Below are positions 1 through 5,630 of a stretch of DNA of 6,244 nt, piece by piece (positions within the stretch are counted from its first letter, which is position 1; the number at the start of each line of letters is the position of its first letter). The notes below the pieces were generated by a model. The model had not been told where the DNA came from. It searched no databases and saw only the letters and a program-made list of their open reading frames with translations. Source of the DNA: Desulfobacterales bacterium (GTDB taxonomy: Bacteria; Desulfobacterota; Desulfobacteria; Desulfobacterales; Desulfobacteraceae). Location of the stretch: positions 1-6,244 of the forward strand of contig JAKSBB010000493.1 of the NCBI GenBank assembly GCA_022361315.1, read 5' to 3'. The position numbers were made by a program, and so were the translations under genes.

Positions 1-4
1 CCTG

Positions 5-1435
5 TCAGGCTTTTCTTCGGGCGACAAAGCCTTCAAGTTCCTGTTTCAGCCCCTCGTCAATGGGGGGCAGGGTATGCATTTCAAGTCTTTGTTTAAGTCC
101 GGCAGATGCCGAGGCGGCAGCATCCAAGGCACCGGCCTCCTGCCATTTCTTATGGTTGCGCCGGTTGAAAATATCCGGCCGGGAAAGCGTCTTGAAGTGG
201 GAAAATGTGCTGGGGTGGGTCAGGTATTCGCCTCCGGCGCCGACACTGCAAATGGTGTCGATGTCAATGGTCTCTTCGGTAATATCCAGAGGGGCAATGG
301 TGCCTTTAATCAGGCCGCAGAGTTCTTCGTCCATGAGCCATTTCTCAAAACTCACGGCCATGAATGAGGCCATCTGACCGCAGGCGTGGAGGATAAAGTT
401 TGCCCCGTTCCGGATGGCGGTGGAGAGCAGCAGGCTGCCTTCGGCCATGGCCTGGCCGTCGGGTATATGGGCATCGTTCAGGCTGCCGCCGGTGCGGCAG
501 GGAAGGTTATAATACCTTGCCATCCGGATGGCGGCGGCGGATACTTTTACGGTTTCCCAGGCCCCCACCACCCCCACGGTGGTCTTCATGTCCATGGGGG
601 CGGAGGTGGTGCCGTAGACCACCGGGGTGCCCGGACCCACAAGCTGGGAAAGAACCATACCTGCAAGGATCTCTGCATTGATCAGGGCCAGCAGTCCCGG
701 CAGACGGACCGGTGCCGTGGATCCTGCCAGCGCCATATTGGAAATCACTAGGGGCTGCCGCAGCTCTGCCCCCTGGATGAGCACGTCGGTCTGCTCCCCG
801 GAAAACTGCAGCGGGGTGAGGGCATTGATGATCATGGCAGTGACGGGATGCGCCCGCAGGTAGTCTTTTCCGCCGAAGATCATTTCGGCCATTCCGAAGG
901 TATCCTTTGCCATGGTATCGGAGCCGAAGGCACCCAGCAGGGGCTTATCGCACCGGGTGGTATAGGCCAGCAGCATGTCCAGATGGGCCGTATCCAGAGG
1001 GATGTCATTGGGCTGAACCATCAGCCAGCCACCCATATCCAGTTGGCGTGAGGATTGCACCAGGTCGCAGCAGGTCTTGAAGTCCTTCAGGGTTGCCGGC
1101 CGTTGATTTCCCTCTATACCGGCGATATTGGGAGCGCCCACGGTGGGCAGGAGGACAAAGCTGTCCGGGCTGATGCGCAGATTGTTTTCCGGATTCCTTG
1201 CATGAATGGTGAACTCGGCCGGGACGGTTTCAAGGGCTTTTTTCACCTGGGTTTCGGAGATGCGCACCTTACCGTTGTCGTGGCGGAACCCATGGCTTGC
1301 AAATATATCAAGGGCCGTCCGGCTGTTGAAGCAAACCCCTTCCCGGGCCAGGATTTCCATGGAGGCGTCGTGGATCTGATTGACGCCTTCGGGCGTGATT
1401 CCGGCCATTTTATCGGATGGGCTGGATTGAATCAT
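5..1435 (-). CDS. MttB-superfamily (trimethylamine methyltransferase-like) protein, no pyrrolysine
   Basis: This 476-residue protein is a member of the MttB superfamily, whose characterised members move a methyl group from a methylated amine to the cobalt of a partner corrinoid protein in the cytoplasm. Visible family-like segments are GGSLNDAHIPDGQ (316-328), HACGQMASF (350-358), GAGGEYLTHPSTFSHF (399-414) and a C-terminal W-x-E-x-G segment near 431-435. The frame runs to TGA with no internal UAG. It therefore belongs with the non-pyrrolysine branch, which includes enzymes for glycine betaine (MtgB), proline betaine (MtpB) and carnitine (MtcB), and not with archaeal-type MttB, which is somewhat longer (about 495 residues). 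The ATG at 1435 has GGAGA nine bases upstream. No corrinoid protein or reductive activator lies to its right, and anything downstream of the gene is outside the window. The family call is firm, but the substrate cannot be read from the sequence. Confidence 0.95.
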   Translation of the reverse strand: MIQSSPSDKMAGITPEGVNQIHDASMEILAREGVCFNSRTALDIFASHGFRHDNGKVRISETQVKKALETVPAEFTIHARNPENNLRISPDSFVLLPTVGAPNIAGIEGNQRPATLKDFKTCCDLVQSSRQLDMGGWLMVQPNDIPLDTAHLDMLLAYTTRCDKPLLGAFGSDTMAKDTFGMAEMIFGGKDYLRAHPVTAMIINALTPLQFSGEQTDVLIQGAELRQPLVISNMALAGSTAPVRLPGLLALINAEILAGMVLSQLVGPGTPVVYGTTSAPMDMKTTVGVVGAWETVKVSAAAIRMARYYNLPCRTGGSLNDAHIPDGQAMAEGSLLLSTAIRNGANFILHACGQMASFMAVSFEKWLMDEELCGLIKGTIAPLDITEETIDIDTICSVGAGGEYLTHPSTFSHFKTLSRPDIFNRRNHKKWQEAGALDAAASASAGLKQRLEMHTLPPIDEGLKQELEGFVARRKA

Positions 1436-1466
1436 TGGGATGCATCTCCATTTATTGTTTATGATT

Positions 1467-1483
1467 TAATGATTTAATCATTA
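1467..1483. promoter_or_regulatory. Palindromic operator candidate upstream of the methyltransferase gene
   Basis: TAATGAT-TTA-ATCATTA is a perfect inverted repeat with 7-base arms and a 3-base centre, lying 32 bases upstream of the methyltransferase ATG. The octamer TGATTTAA is tandemly repeated at 1462-1477 and overlaps it. The 14-base core at 1470-1483 recurs exactly upstream of the GntR regulator gene (5419-5432). I infer that it is the binding site of that GntR protein. It covers the putative -10 element of the methyltransferase promoter, which would suit repression. Confidence 0.65.
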
Positions 1484-1506
1484 GGATGATTTGAGTTAAA
1501 TTTCAA
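1477..1506 (-). promoter_or_regulatory. Candidate promoter of the methyltransferase gene
   Basis: Reading the minus strand, TTGAAA (1506-1501) could serve as a -35 element. It is followed after 18 bases by AATGAT (1482-1477) as a weak -10 that matches TATAAT at four of six positions. A run of eight A residues on the minus strand (1526-1519) lies 12 bases upstream of the -35, where an UP element would sit. The -10 falls inside the palindrome at 1467-1483. The start of transcription is a guess from the sequence. Confidence 0.4.
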
Positions 1507-1751
1507 GGAAAAACTCACTTTTTTTTGCGAGTTGGTTGAGATCTCCGTTCGGTAAGGTTATGAGGCCCAGTAGAATAGTCGTGTTGAGCGGTGTTCAATG
1601 TGTGACGTTCTTATCGGTAGAATGTCTGCCGGATCGTTGGCGGAAGGCTGTGGAGAACTCGAAACTGCCTCTGGGATATTGCATTTTCTCCAAAATAATG
1701 TTTATGTCCAAGCATTAAATTCATGACGATCTAATTAGGACATCCAAAAAA

Positions 1752-1780
1752 TTACCACATCATCGTATTTTTAATATAAC
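1752..1780 (+). promoter_or_regulatory. Candidate promoter of the GNAT gene
   Basis: TTACCA (1752-1757) and TATAAC (1775-1780) are separated by 17 bases. They match the housekeeping -35 and -10 consensus at four and five of six positions. They lie just upstream of the acetyltransferase start at 1813, giving a short leader. The surroundings are AT-rich, so a chance match is possible. Confidence 0.4.
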
Positions 1781-1812
1781 GGACATTTATATTAAGCAGG
1801 GCAATAGGAGAT

Positions 1813-2190
1813 ATGGAAATATCCAAATATACAGCTGAACACGAAGAAGCTGTTCTTTCGGCAATAAAAGAAGATCCCAACTGGGATATGTTTACAAATA
1901 GCGATGCAATTGAAGTTTACAAGGATCGGCTTAAAAATGGGGTCACCTATGTATGTCATGTGAACAATAATTTTTGTGGATACGTTCGGGCTTTATTAGA
2001 TGACGGCTTCGCTGTGTATATCAGTGAACTCTTCGTGGTACCGGCCTACCGAAATCAAAAAATTGGGAGATCGCTGCTTGAGCAGATTAAGAACGATTTT
2101 TCAACCCTGAGTGTTTATGTGCTCTCTGATGAAGATTTTTATTATGAAAAAATCGGCAAAAAACAAGTGGGTTCCGTATTCGAACTTTAG
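1813..2190 (+). CDS. GNAT-family N-acetyltransferase (small)
   Basis: This 125-residue protein has the GNAT fold signature. A beta strand leads into the acetyl-CoA pyrophosphate-binding motif A, ELFVVPAYRNQKIGRSLLE (72-90), with Q82-x-x-G85-x-S87 in place of the usual Q/R-x-x-G-x-G/A. Near the C-terminus, FYYEKIG (109-115) matches the position where many GNATs carry a catalytic tyrosine. Known family members acetylate an amine of a small molecule or protein; the substrate here is unknown. It is slightly shorter than typical 140-160-residue members. AGGAG lies only two bases before the ATG, closer than usual, so initiation may be inefficient, although no better nearby start is evident. The gene is clearly more AT-rich than its neighbours and stands alone, 169 bases before the next gene, which suggests separate acquisition. 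Confidence 0.85.
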   Translation: MEISKYTAEHEEAVLSAIKEDPNWDMFTNSDAIEVYKDRLKNGVTYVCHVNNNFCGYVRALLDDGFAVYISELFVVPAYRNQKIGRSLLEQIKNDFSTLSVYVLSDEDFYYEKIGKKQVGSVFEL

Positions 2191-2260
2191 ATAATCGGCT
2201 TCCGGAAAAATCAGTGGAACACCAGGAGAACCGAGTAAAAAGACGGCATCACAAACCTTG

Positions 2261-2285
2261 ATCATTCCTATCAAAATGATTCATT
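2261..2285. repeat. Inverted repeats upstream of the first flavoprotein gene
   Basis: ATCATT (2261-2266) and AATGAT (2275-2280) form a perfect 6-base inverted repeat with an 8-base spacer. The second arm is also the left half of an 11-base palindrome AATGA-T-TCATT (2275-2285). The hexamers are the same half-sites as in the operator candidates at 1467-1483 and 5419-5446, but here they point the opposite way around the spacer. This could be a weak related site or an AT-rich coincidence. Confidence 0.3.
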
Positions 2286-2359
2286 GTACAAATGCTCATC
2301 AAGATTTTATCCTGTCGCCGGATTTCAATACGGATAAATTACATTAAAAAGGAGGCAGT

Positions 2360-2926
2360 ATGAAAATCACCATCTTAGAGGGCAGCGCCCGGAAAAAAGG
2401 CAACACCGCAAAAGTACTCTCATGGGTGGAAGAAGAATTGACAGGCATGGGGCATGAGGTTGACAGCATTTATCTGCACCCCAAAAACCTGAAAGGGTGC
2501 ATGGCGTGCGGCAAGTGCAAAGAGAAACCCGAACCCGTGGGATGTATCCAGAAGGATGATGTCCCCGAGATTCTGGACAAGATGATTCAATCCGAGCTGG
2601 TCATCTTTTCATCCCCCCTGTATTTCTGGGGTTTTTCCGCCCAGATTAAGGCGGTGATCGACAGGACCTATTGTTTGTACACCAATGCCAACACCCCTGA
2701 TCATGCATCCCTTGTGGACGGTCAGCGCCAGGCCATGATTGCCACAGGTGCCGGCGGATACGACGATAACGCCGAAGGTATGGTGGACGCCTTCTCACGG
2801 ATGCAGAAATACCACAAGGCCGTCAATGCGGGGACCTTGTTTATTGATTCCTGCACCACGCCTGATGCCATGGGAGATGCCGTTCAACAGAAGGCCGTTG
2901 AATTTGCCCGGCAGATAGTTTCGTAA
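2360..2926 (+). CDS. Isf-like iron-sulfur flavoprotein (NADPH-dependent FMN reductase family)
   Basis: This 188-residue protein has a flavodoxin-like fold. The FMN phosphate-binding loop is GSARKKGNT (8-16), and the second flavin-contact segment is SSPLYFWGFSAQIKAVIDR (84-102). Between them lies C47-x2-C50-x2-C53-x8-C62, the compact cysteine cluster that binds a [4Fe-4S] centre in archaeal iron-sulfur flavoproteins such as Isf of Methanosarcina. Its spacing is similar to the classical C-x2-C-x2-C-x(4-7)-C but slightly longer. The likely role is cytoplasmic electron transfer between ferredoxin or NAD(P)H and an unknown acceptor. AAGGAGG lies four bases before the ATG, a strong ribosome binding site. 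The gene stands alone and ends in a hairpin shared with the convergent PQ-loop gene. The cluster need not be filled in every member, so iron-sulfur content is inference. Confidence 0.9.
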   Translation: MKITILEGSARKKGNTAKVLSWVEEELTGMGHEVDSIYLHPKNLKGCMACGKCKEKPEPVGCIQKDDVPEILDKMIQSELVIFSSPLYFWGFSAQIKAVIDRTYCLYTNANTPDHASLVDGQRQAMIATGAGGYDDNAEGMVDAFSRMQKYHKAVNAGTLFIDSCTTPDAMGDAVQQKAVEFARQIVS

Positions 2927-2933
2927 GTTAAAC

Positions 2934-2992
2934 GCACAAAGGCAAGTTATGAGTTCAGAGTCAGGGTAGTCTTACCCTGGCTTTGTGCTTTT
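2934..2992. terminator. Bidirectional terminator between convergent genes
   Basis: CAGGGTA-GTCT-TACCCTG (2962-2979) is a perfect 7-base stem with a 4-base loop. It can be extended outward to 2956-2985 with G-T pairs. An outer inverted repeat, GCACAAAG (2934-2941) with CTTTGTGC (2981-2988), encloses it and is followed on the plus strand by TTTT. On the minus strand the same structure is followed by GTTT. It lies just after the flavoprotein stop and overlaps the last codons and stop of the PQ-loop gene, so it probably ends both transcripts. Confidence 0.7.
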
Positions 2993-3560
2993 GGGCCTTA
3001 ATGAGTTTCAAAAGAACGATGGCCCCGCTTGTGATCAGCTGGAATATGCCGAAGACCATGATGGAAATATCCTGCTGGATGAAGGCATAACTTCCCCAGA
3101 CCAGGCCGTCTGAGACGGATAAAAGCCAGGTGCCAAGGGAGAGATCGCTCAGATTCTCCTCTTTGAATGCGACATAGAGCTGGGGGATATTGGAGACAAG
3201 GATGCTCACGGGCAGGACAAGGCCGAGTCCGGTTTCTTTTTTCAGGATGAATGCCAGGACCAGGACCAGAAGCCAGACGGGCGCCACCTTGATCTCTTTG
3301 ATTTTCCGTCCGTGATGTAAAGCACAAAGGGTAATGGCGAGAAAAACGGCCCCGGATGCCCCTGTGGCAAGGGTCACATAATATTGTGATGTCAGCATGC
3401 CGTAGACGGCCCAGCCAAAGCTGACAATGGCACTTGTTGCGGCAGTATCCGGAGAAACGCCATTTGCCTGCCCGGAGCGGATAAGACCCAGAAGCTGGGG
3501 AAGCGCCCGGATTAACCCGATGAAGGTGCCCAGCAGACCCAATACAGCAGTATAGTTCAT
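2961..3560 (-). CDS. PQ-loop repeat membrane protein (SWEET/cystinosin-like)
   Basis: This 199-residue, very hydrophobic protein contains two PQ-loop repeats. The first is RALPQLLGLIRSG (18-30) followed by W50 and Y53. The second is SNIPQLYVAFKEE (123-135) followed by W145, W155 and Y158. About seven membrane segments can be drawn, roughly 5-25, 43-58, 61-80, 93-107, 112-131, 143-160 and 165-187, giving a 3+1+3 pattern. Related proteins carry sugars or amino acids across membranes, but the substrate here cannot be told. I place the start at ATG 3560, because GGAGA lies five bases upstream; a TTG at 3572 would add four residues but lies over that ribosome binding site. The gene is divergent from the LysR gene, a common arrangement for a regulator and its target. 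The C-terminal tail KAQKHKARVR is basic, consistent with a cytoplasmic end. Confidence 0.88.
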   Translation of the reverse strand: MNYTAVLGLLGTFIGLIRALPQLLGLIRSGQANGVSPDTAATSAIVSFGWAVYGMLTSQYYVTLATGASGAVFLAITLCALHHGRKIKEIKVAPVWLLVLVLAFILKKETGLGLVLPVSILVSNIPQLYVAFKEENLSDLSLGTWLLSVSDGLVWGSYAFIQQDISIMVFGIFQLITSGAIVLLKLIKAQKHKARVRLP

Positions 3561-3565
3561 GTGTA

Positions 3566-3570
3566 TCTCC
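3566..3570 (-). promoter_or_regulatory. Ribosome binding site deciding the PQ-loop gene start
   Basis: On the minus strand GGAGA (3570-3566) is followed by five bases and then ATG at 3560. It supports the ATG over the in-frame TTG at 3572, which has no comparable purine-rich site upstream. Confidence 0.7.
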
Positions 3571-3651
3571 AATCCCGAATCGGTGAATGACTCGGCTCCT
3601 CTACCTCAAACCAGAATCCTGACTATTGCAGGAGCCCTCCAGAAACTCTGC

Positions 3652-3696
3652 TTGACACAATGACAGATTCATATGATTAATGAAAATGATATTTTC
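3652..3696 (+). promoter_or_regulatory. Candidate LysR gene promoter with overlapping palindromes
   Basis: A perfect -35 hexamer TTGACA (3652-3657) is followed by possible -10 elements: TATGAT (3672-3677, a short 14-base spacer) or GATTAA (3675-3680, a 17-base spacer). Two inverted repeats overlap or adjoin these: TTCAT-N7-ATGAA (3668-3684) and GAAAAT-GAT-ATTTTC (3682-3696). LysR proteins typically bind AT-rich dyads between themselves and a divergent target gene. These are therefore plausible sites for autoregulation and for control of the PQ-loop gene, although neither is a clean T-N11-A dyad. Confidence 0.45.
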
Positions 3697-3723
3697 TAAC
3701 CAACCTGTTTAGATTTACTTAAC

Positions 3724-4689
3724 ATGAACCTGAATAAATTAATCATCTTCAAGACCTTATATGAAAGCGGGACGACATCAAAGGCCGCCAATGCCTTAAA
3801 TGTCACCCGCTCCGCCATTAGTCAGAATCTCACAAAACTGGAAACGGAACTGGGTGTCCAATTGTTCATCCGCTCGCCAAAAGGATTGATACCCACGTCT
3901 ACGGCCCACCACCTGGCCACCCATGTGGGCCCCCATCTGGATGAGATTAACTATCATGTGGATGCGCTTGTGGTTAATCCATCCGGCCGTGCAGGCACAT
4001 TGCATATCGGCGCACCTCCGGCCACCGGCACACTGCATATGCCGAAGATTATAGAAGCCTTTTCACAACACCATCCTGACGCTGACATCCGGCTGACCCT
4101 TGCCCATTCAAGGGAACTGGTTGAAATGATACTCAATGGCCGTCTCGACCTTGCACTAATCGATGTATACGGCGGCGTGACCCTGCAAAACGATTTCCAT
4201 GCCATCTGCTCTTGCGAACCCGTGGTGGATGAAGTGATTGTCATGGTTTGCTCCCCTGAATACCTGCAAAGCAATCATACAAAAGGGTTTTCCTATGACG
4301 ATCTCTGCAAGCAGCGCTTTTTGTCCACCCGGCAGAATGTCCTGGAAATCAGAAGCTGGTTCCATCATCAGTTCGGCAGGTCGCCGGCCCGCCTCAGGCG
4401 GAAGGTGATATCAGAGAACAGCCTGGTGGTTCTGGATTGTGCCTGCCGTGGTTTAGGGCTCTGTGTTTTCGGCAGCAACGTGACACAGGGGTATGTAAAC
4501 CAGGGGAGACTGGTTGAAATTCATATGAACAGTCGGGGAGAAAAAAATCAAATCAGTCTGATCCAATTGCTGGATAGAACGCCGGGAATCCTTGAAAAGG
4601 AATTCATCAACATATTGAAATCCTATGCTGAAAAAGAGTGGATTAACGGTATTGGTCCTGGCGGGCCTCCTCCCCGGAGAAACCGATAA
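3724..4689 (+). CDS. LysR-family transcriptional regulator
   Basis: This 321-residue protein has the LysR layout. A winged helix-turn-helix lies at about 1-60, with the classic SKAANALNVTRSAISQNLTKLE segment at 19-40 and LGVQLFIRSPKGLIPT at 43-58. A linker helix follows, and then a periplasmic-binding-protein-like effector domain from about residue 90 to 300, starting GTLHIGAPP (91-99) and including NGRLDLALID (138-147). The inducer is unknown. The start matches the family N-terminus (MNLNKLIIF), yet no clear Shine-Dalgarno sequence precedes it, so translation may be weak. The gene is divergent from the PQ-loop gene, its most likely target. Its last 47 bases overlap the convergent GntR gene and encode an odd proline- and arginine-rich tail, GIGPGGPPPRRNR (309-321). 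This tail extends beyond the usual LysR end and may be an extension gained by loss of an earlier stop. Confidence 0.93.
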   Translation: MNLNKLIIFKTLYESGTTSKAANALNVTRSAISQNLTKLETELGVQLFIRSPKGLIPTSTAHHLATHVGPHLDEINYHVDALVVNPSGRAGTLHIGAPPATGTLHMPKIIEAFSQHHPDADIRLTLAHSRELVEMILNGRLDLALIDVYGGVTLQNDFHAICSCEPVVDEVIVMVCSPEYLQSNHTKGFSYDDLCKQRFLSTRQNVLEIRSWFHHQFGRSPARLRRKVISENSLVVLDCACRGLGLCVFGSNVTQGYVNQGRLVEIHMNSRGEKNQISLIQLLDRTPGILEKEFINILKSYAEKEWINGIGPGGPPPRRNR

Positions 4690-5389
4690 TAATATCCATG
4701 AAGGTCAGCAGCAGTTTTTTGATCAAACCGGCTGCCTTTTCCTCATCCCTGGCCTGGATGGCGGGAATAATTTTTTCCCAGTACGCAAAGGCGATACGGG
4801 TTTCCTCATCGCCCCCGGGCAGATGGTTCCGGGCATACCGCTGAAGGTTGTTGATGATCGGGGTGAGGACGATGTCATAGGTCCGGTTCCGGATGATCTT
4901 TAAAAAGGCCCGGCGCATCTCATTTTCGATGTCAACCAGCCGGATCCAGCCGGGGTTACCTTGCCCCAGGCACGCCTTCATCCGGTTTAGAAAATCATTC
5001 AGTCCATCCAATTGTTCATCCGTTCCCTTCTGCACCACCAGCCGGAGGACCCCCGCTTCATTGGTGGTTCGGAATTCGTAGAGTTCCCGGTGGGAAATCC
5101 CCCGGTGCCGCATCAGCATGTCAAGGTTGTCTTCAAGGGGTTCCGTGGAGAGTTCCCGGATGAAAAAGCCTCCTTTGGCCCCTTTGCGCACCTCAAGCAG
5201 GCCCTTCTGTTCAAGGATGGCCAGGCTTTCCCGGATGGTGCCGAGGCTGGCCCCTAAAATCTCCTGGAGATCCCGGGTGCTGGGCAGCCGGTCCCCCGGC
5301 CGGTATTCCCCGGACAATATGGCCTCTTCAATCTGTTGGCTGACATCTTTGACTAGGCTGAGGGTTTTCGCTTTTCTTAGTTTGGCCAT
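4643..5389 (-). CDS. GntR-family regulator with FCD ligand domain (FadR subfamily)
   Basis: This 248-residue protein carries an N-terminal GntR winged helix-turn-helix (about 10-78), with the signature PGDRLPSTRDLQEILGASLG (31-50), TIRESLAILEQKGLLEVRKG (51-70) and a GGFFI wing. A mostly helical C-terminal domain of FCD type follows, starting at ELYEFRTTNE (102-111). In most FCD domains an Asp and three His residues hold a metal in the ligand pocket. Here the corresponding places appear to read E and R (around ENEMRRAF, 155-162), W204 (AYWEKI) and L (KKLL, 224-227), so the metal site seems lost. The ATG at 5389 has AAGGCGG six bases upstream. Two copies of AATGATTAAA flank or touch its TATAAT box, implying autoregulation. 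It probably responds to a small acid or amine linked to the methyltransferase; that is inference. Confidence 0.93.
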   Translation of the reverse strand: MAKLRKAKTLSLVKDVSQQIEEAILSGEYRPGDRLPSTRDLQEILGASLGTIRESLAILEQKGLLEVRKGAKGGFFIRELSTEPLEDNLDMLMRHRGISHRELYEFRTTNEAGVLRLVVQKGTDEQLDGLNDFLNRMKACLGQGNPGWIRLVDIENEMRRAFLKIIRNRTYDIVLTPIINNLQRYARNHLPGGDEETRIAFAYWEKIIPAIQARDEEKAAGLIKKLLLTFMDIIIGFSGEEARQDQYR

Positions 5390-5418
5390 GGGGAACCGCC
5401 TTGGTGGAGAATTGATAT

Positions 5419-5446
5419 TGATTTAATCATTATAGCTTTAATCATT
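5419..5446. promoter_or_regulatory. GntR gene promoter with two operator-like repeats
   Basis: On the minus strand a perfect TATAAT (5434-5429) is the likely -10 of the GntR gene, though no good -35 is visible. It overlaps or is flanked by two direct copies of AATGATTAAA (5446-5437 and 5431-5422), offset by 15 bases. The copy nearer the gene extends to the plus-strand 14-mer TGATTTAATCATTA (5419-5432), identical to the core of the palindrome upstream of the methyltransferase gene. A repressor bound here would block the promoter, and it could also affect the divergent flavoprotein gene. Confidence 0.65.
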
Positions 5447-5530
5447 TTGAATCTTCTACTACGGAACGGGCGGGAAAACAACAGAAAATCCATATATCGC
5501 GGCTTTTCGGGCCGGCTGGGTCTGTCTCTA

Positions 5531-5565
5531 TATATTTTGTTTTTTATCAATGTAGCAATTGCTAC
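5531..5565 (+). promoter_or_regulatory. Perfect 14-base palindrome and possible -10 upstream of the second flavoprotein gene
   Basis: GTAGCAATTGCTAC (5552-5565) is a perfect palindrome without spacer, 65 bases before the flavoprotein start. TATATT (5531-5536) upstream of it matches a -10 element at five of six positions but has no good -35. If that -10 is used, the palindrome falls in the early transcribed region, where a bound protein could act as a roadblock. It differs from the TGATTTAATCATTA motif, so a second regulator may be involved. Confidence 0.45.
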
Positions 5566-5630
5566 TGCACGGATTCCCTCCATGGGATACATATGGATAA
5601 ACTTAATAAATTCCCAAAGGAGGAGAAGGT

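Larger units (their letters stand above)
1436..1812. other. Gene-poor intergenic region between the methyltransferase and GNAT genes
   Basis: This 377-base stretch between divergent genes holds the methyltransferase promoter and palindrome at its left end and a candidate GNAT promoter at its right end. The middle (about 1535-1740) has no gene I can support. A short open frame there could start at TTG 1536 or ATG 1560 and ends at 1718, but it has no convincing ribosome binding site and no recognisable protein motif. GGACAT occurs twice (1738-1743 and 1781-1786), and its complement ATGTCC once (1704-1709). The meaning of these is unknown. Confidence 0.6.

Noticed and set aside
5..1435. Possible pyrrolysine-containing trimethylamine methyltransferase (MttB proper)
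   Set aside because: No in-frame UAG is present within the gene, and the frame closes with TGA only at its natural end.
60..1477. Several plus-strand open frames antisense to the methyltransferase gene
   Set aside because: They lie opposite a clear long family member, have low-complexity or Gly/Pro/Arg-rich translations and no family motifs. They are shadows of GC-rich coding sequence.
1536..1718. A 60-codon open frame on the plus strand in the gap before the GNAT gene
   Set aside because: It starts with TTG, or with ATG at 1560 preceded by only a weak AAGG, and has no recognisable motif and nothing to suggest a real product. It is best left as non-coding.
3561..3572. Longer PQ-loop protein starting at TTG 3572
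   Set aside because: The TTG overlaps the GGAGA ribosome binding site that is properly spaced for the ATG at 3560.
4625..5426. Plus-strand open frames antisense to the GntR gene
   Set aside because: The minus-strand frame has a full GntR and FCD signature and a good ribosome binding site, while the antisense translations show no domain.
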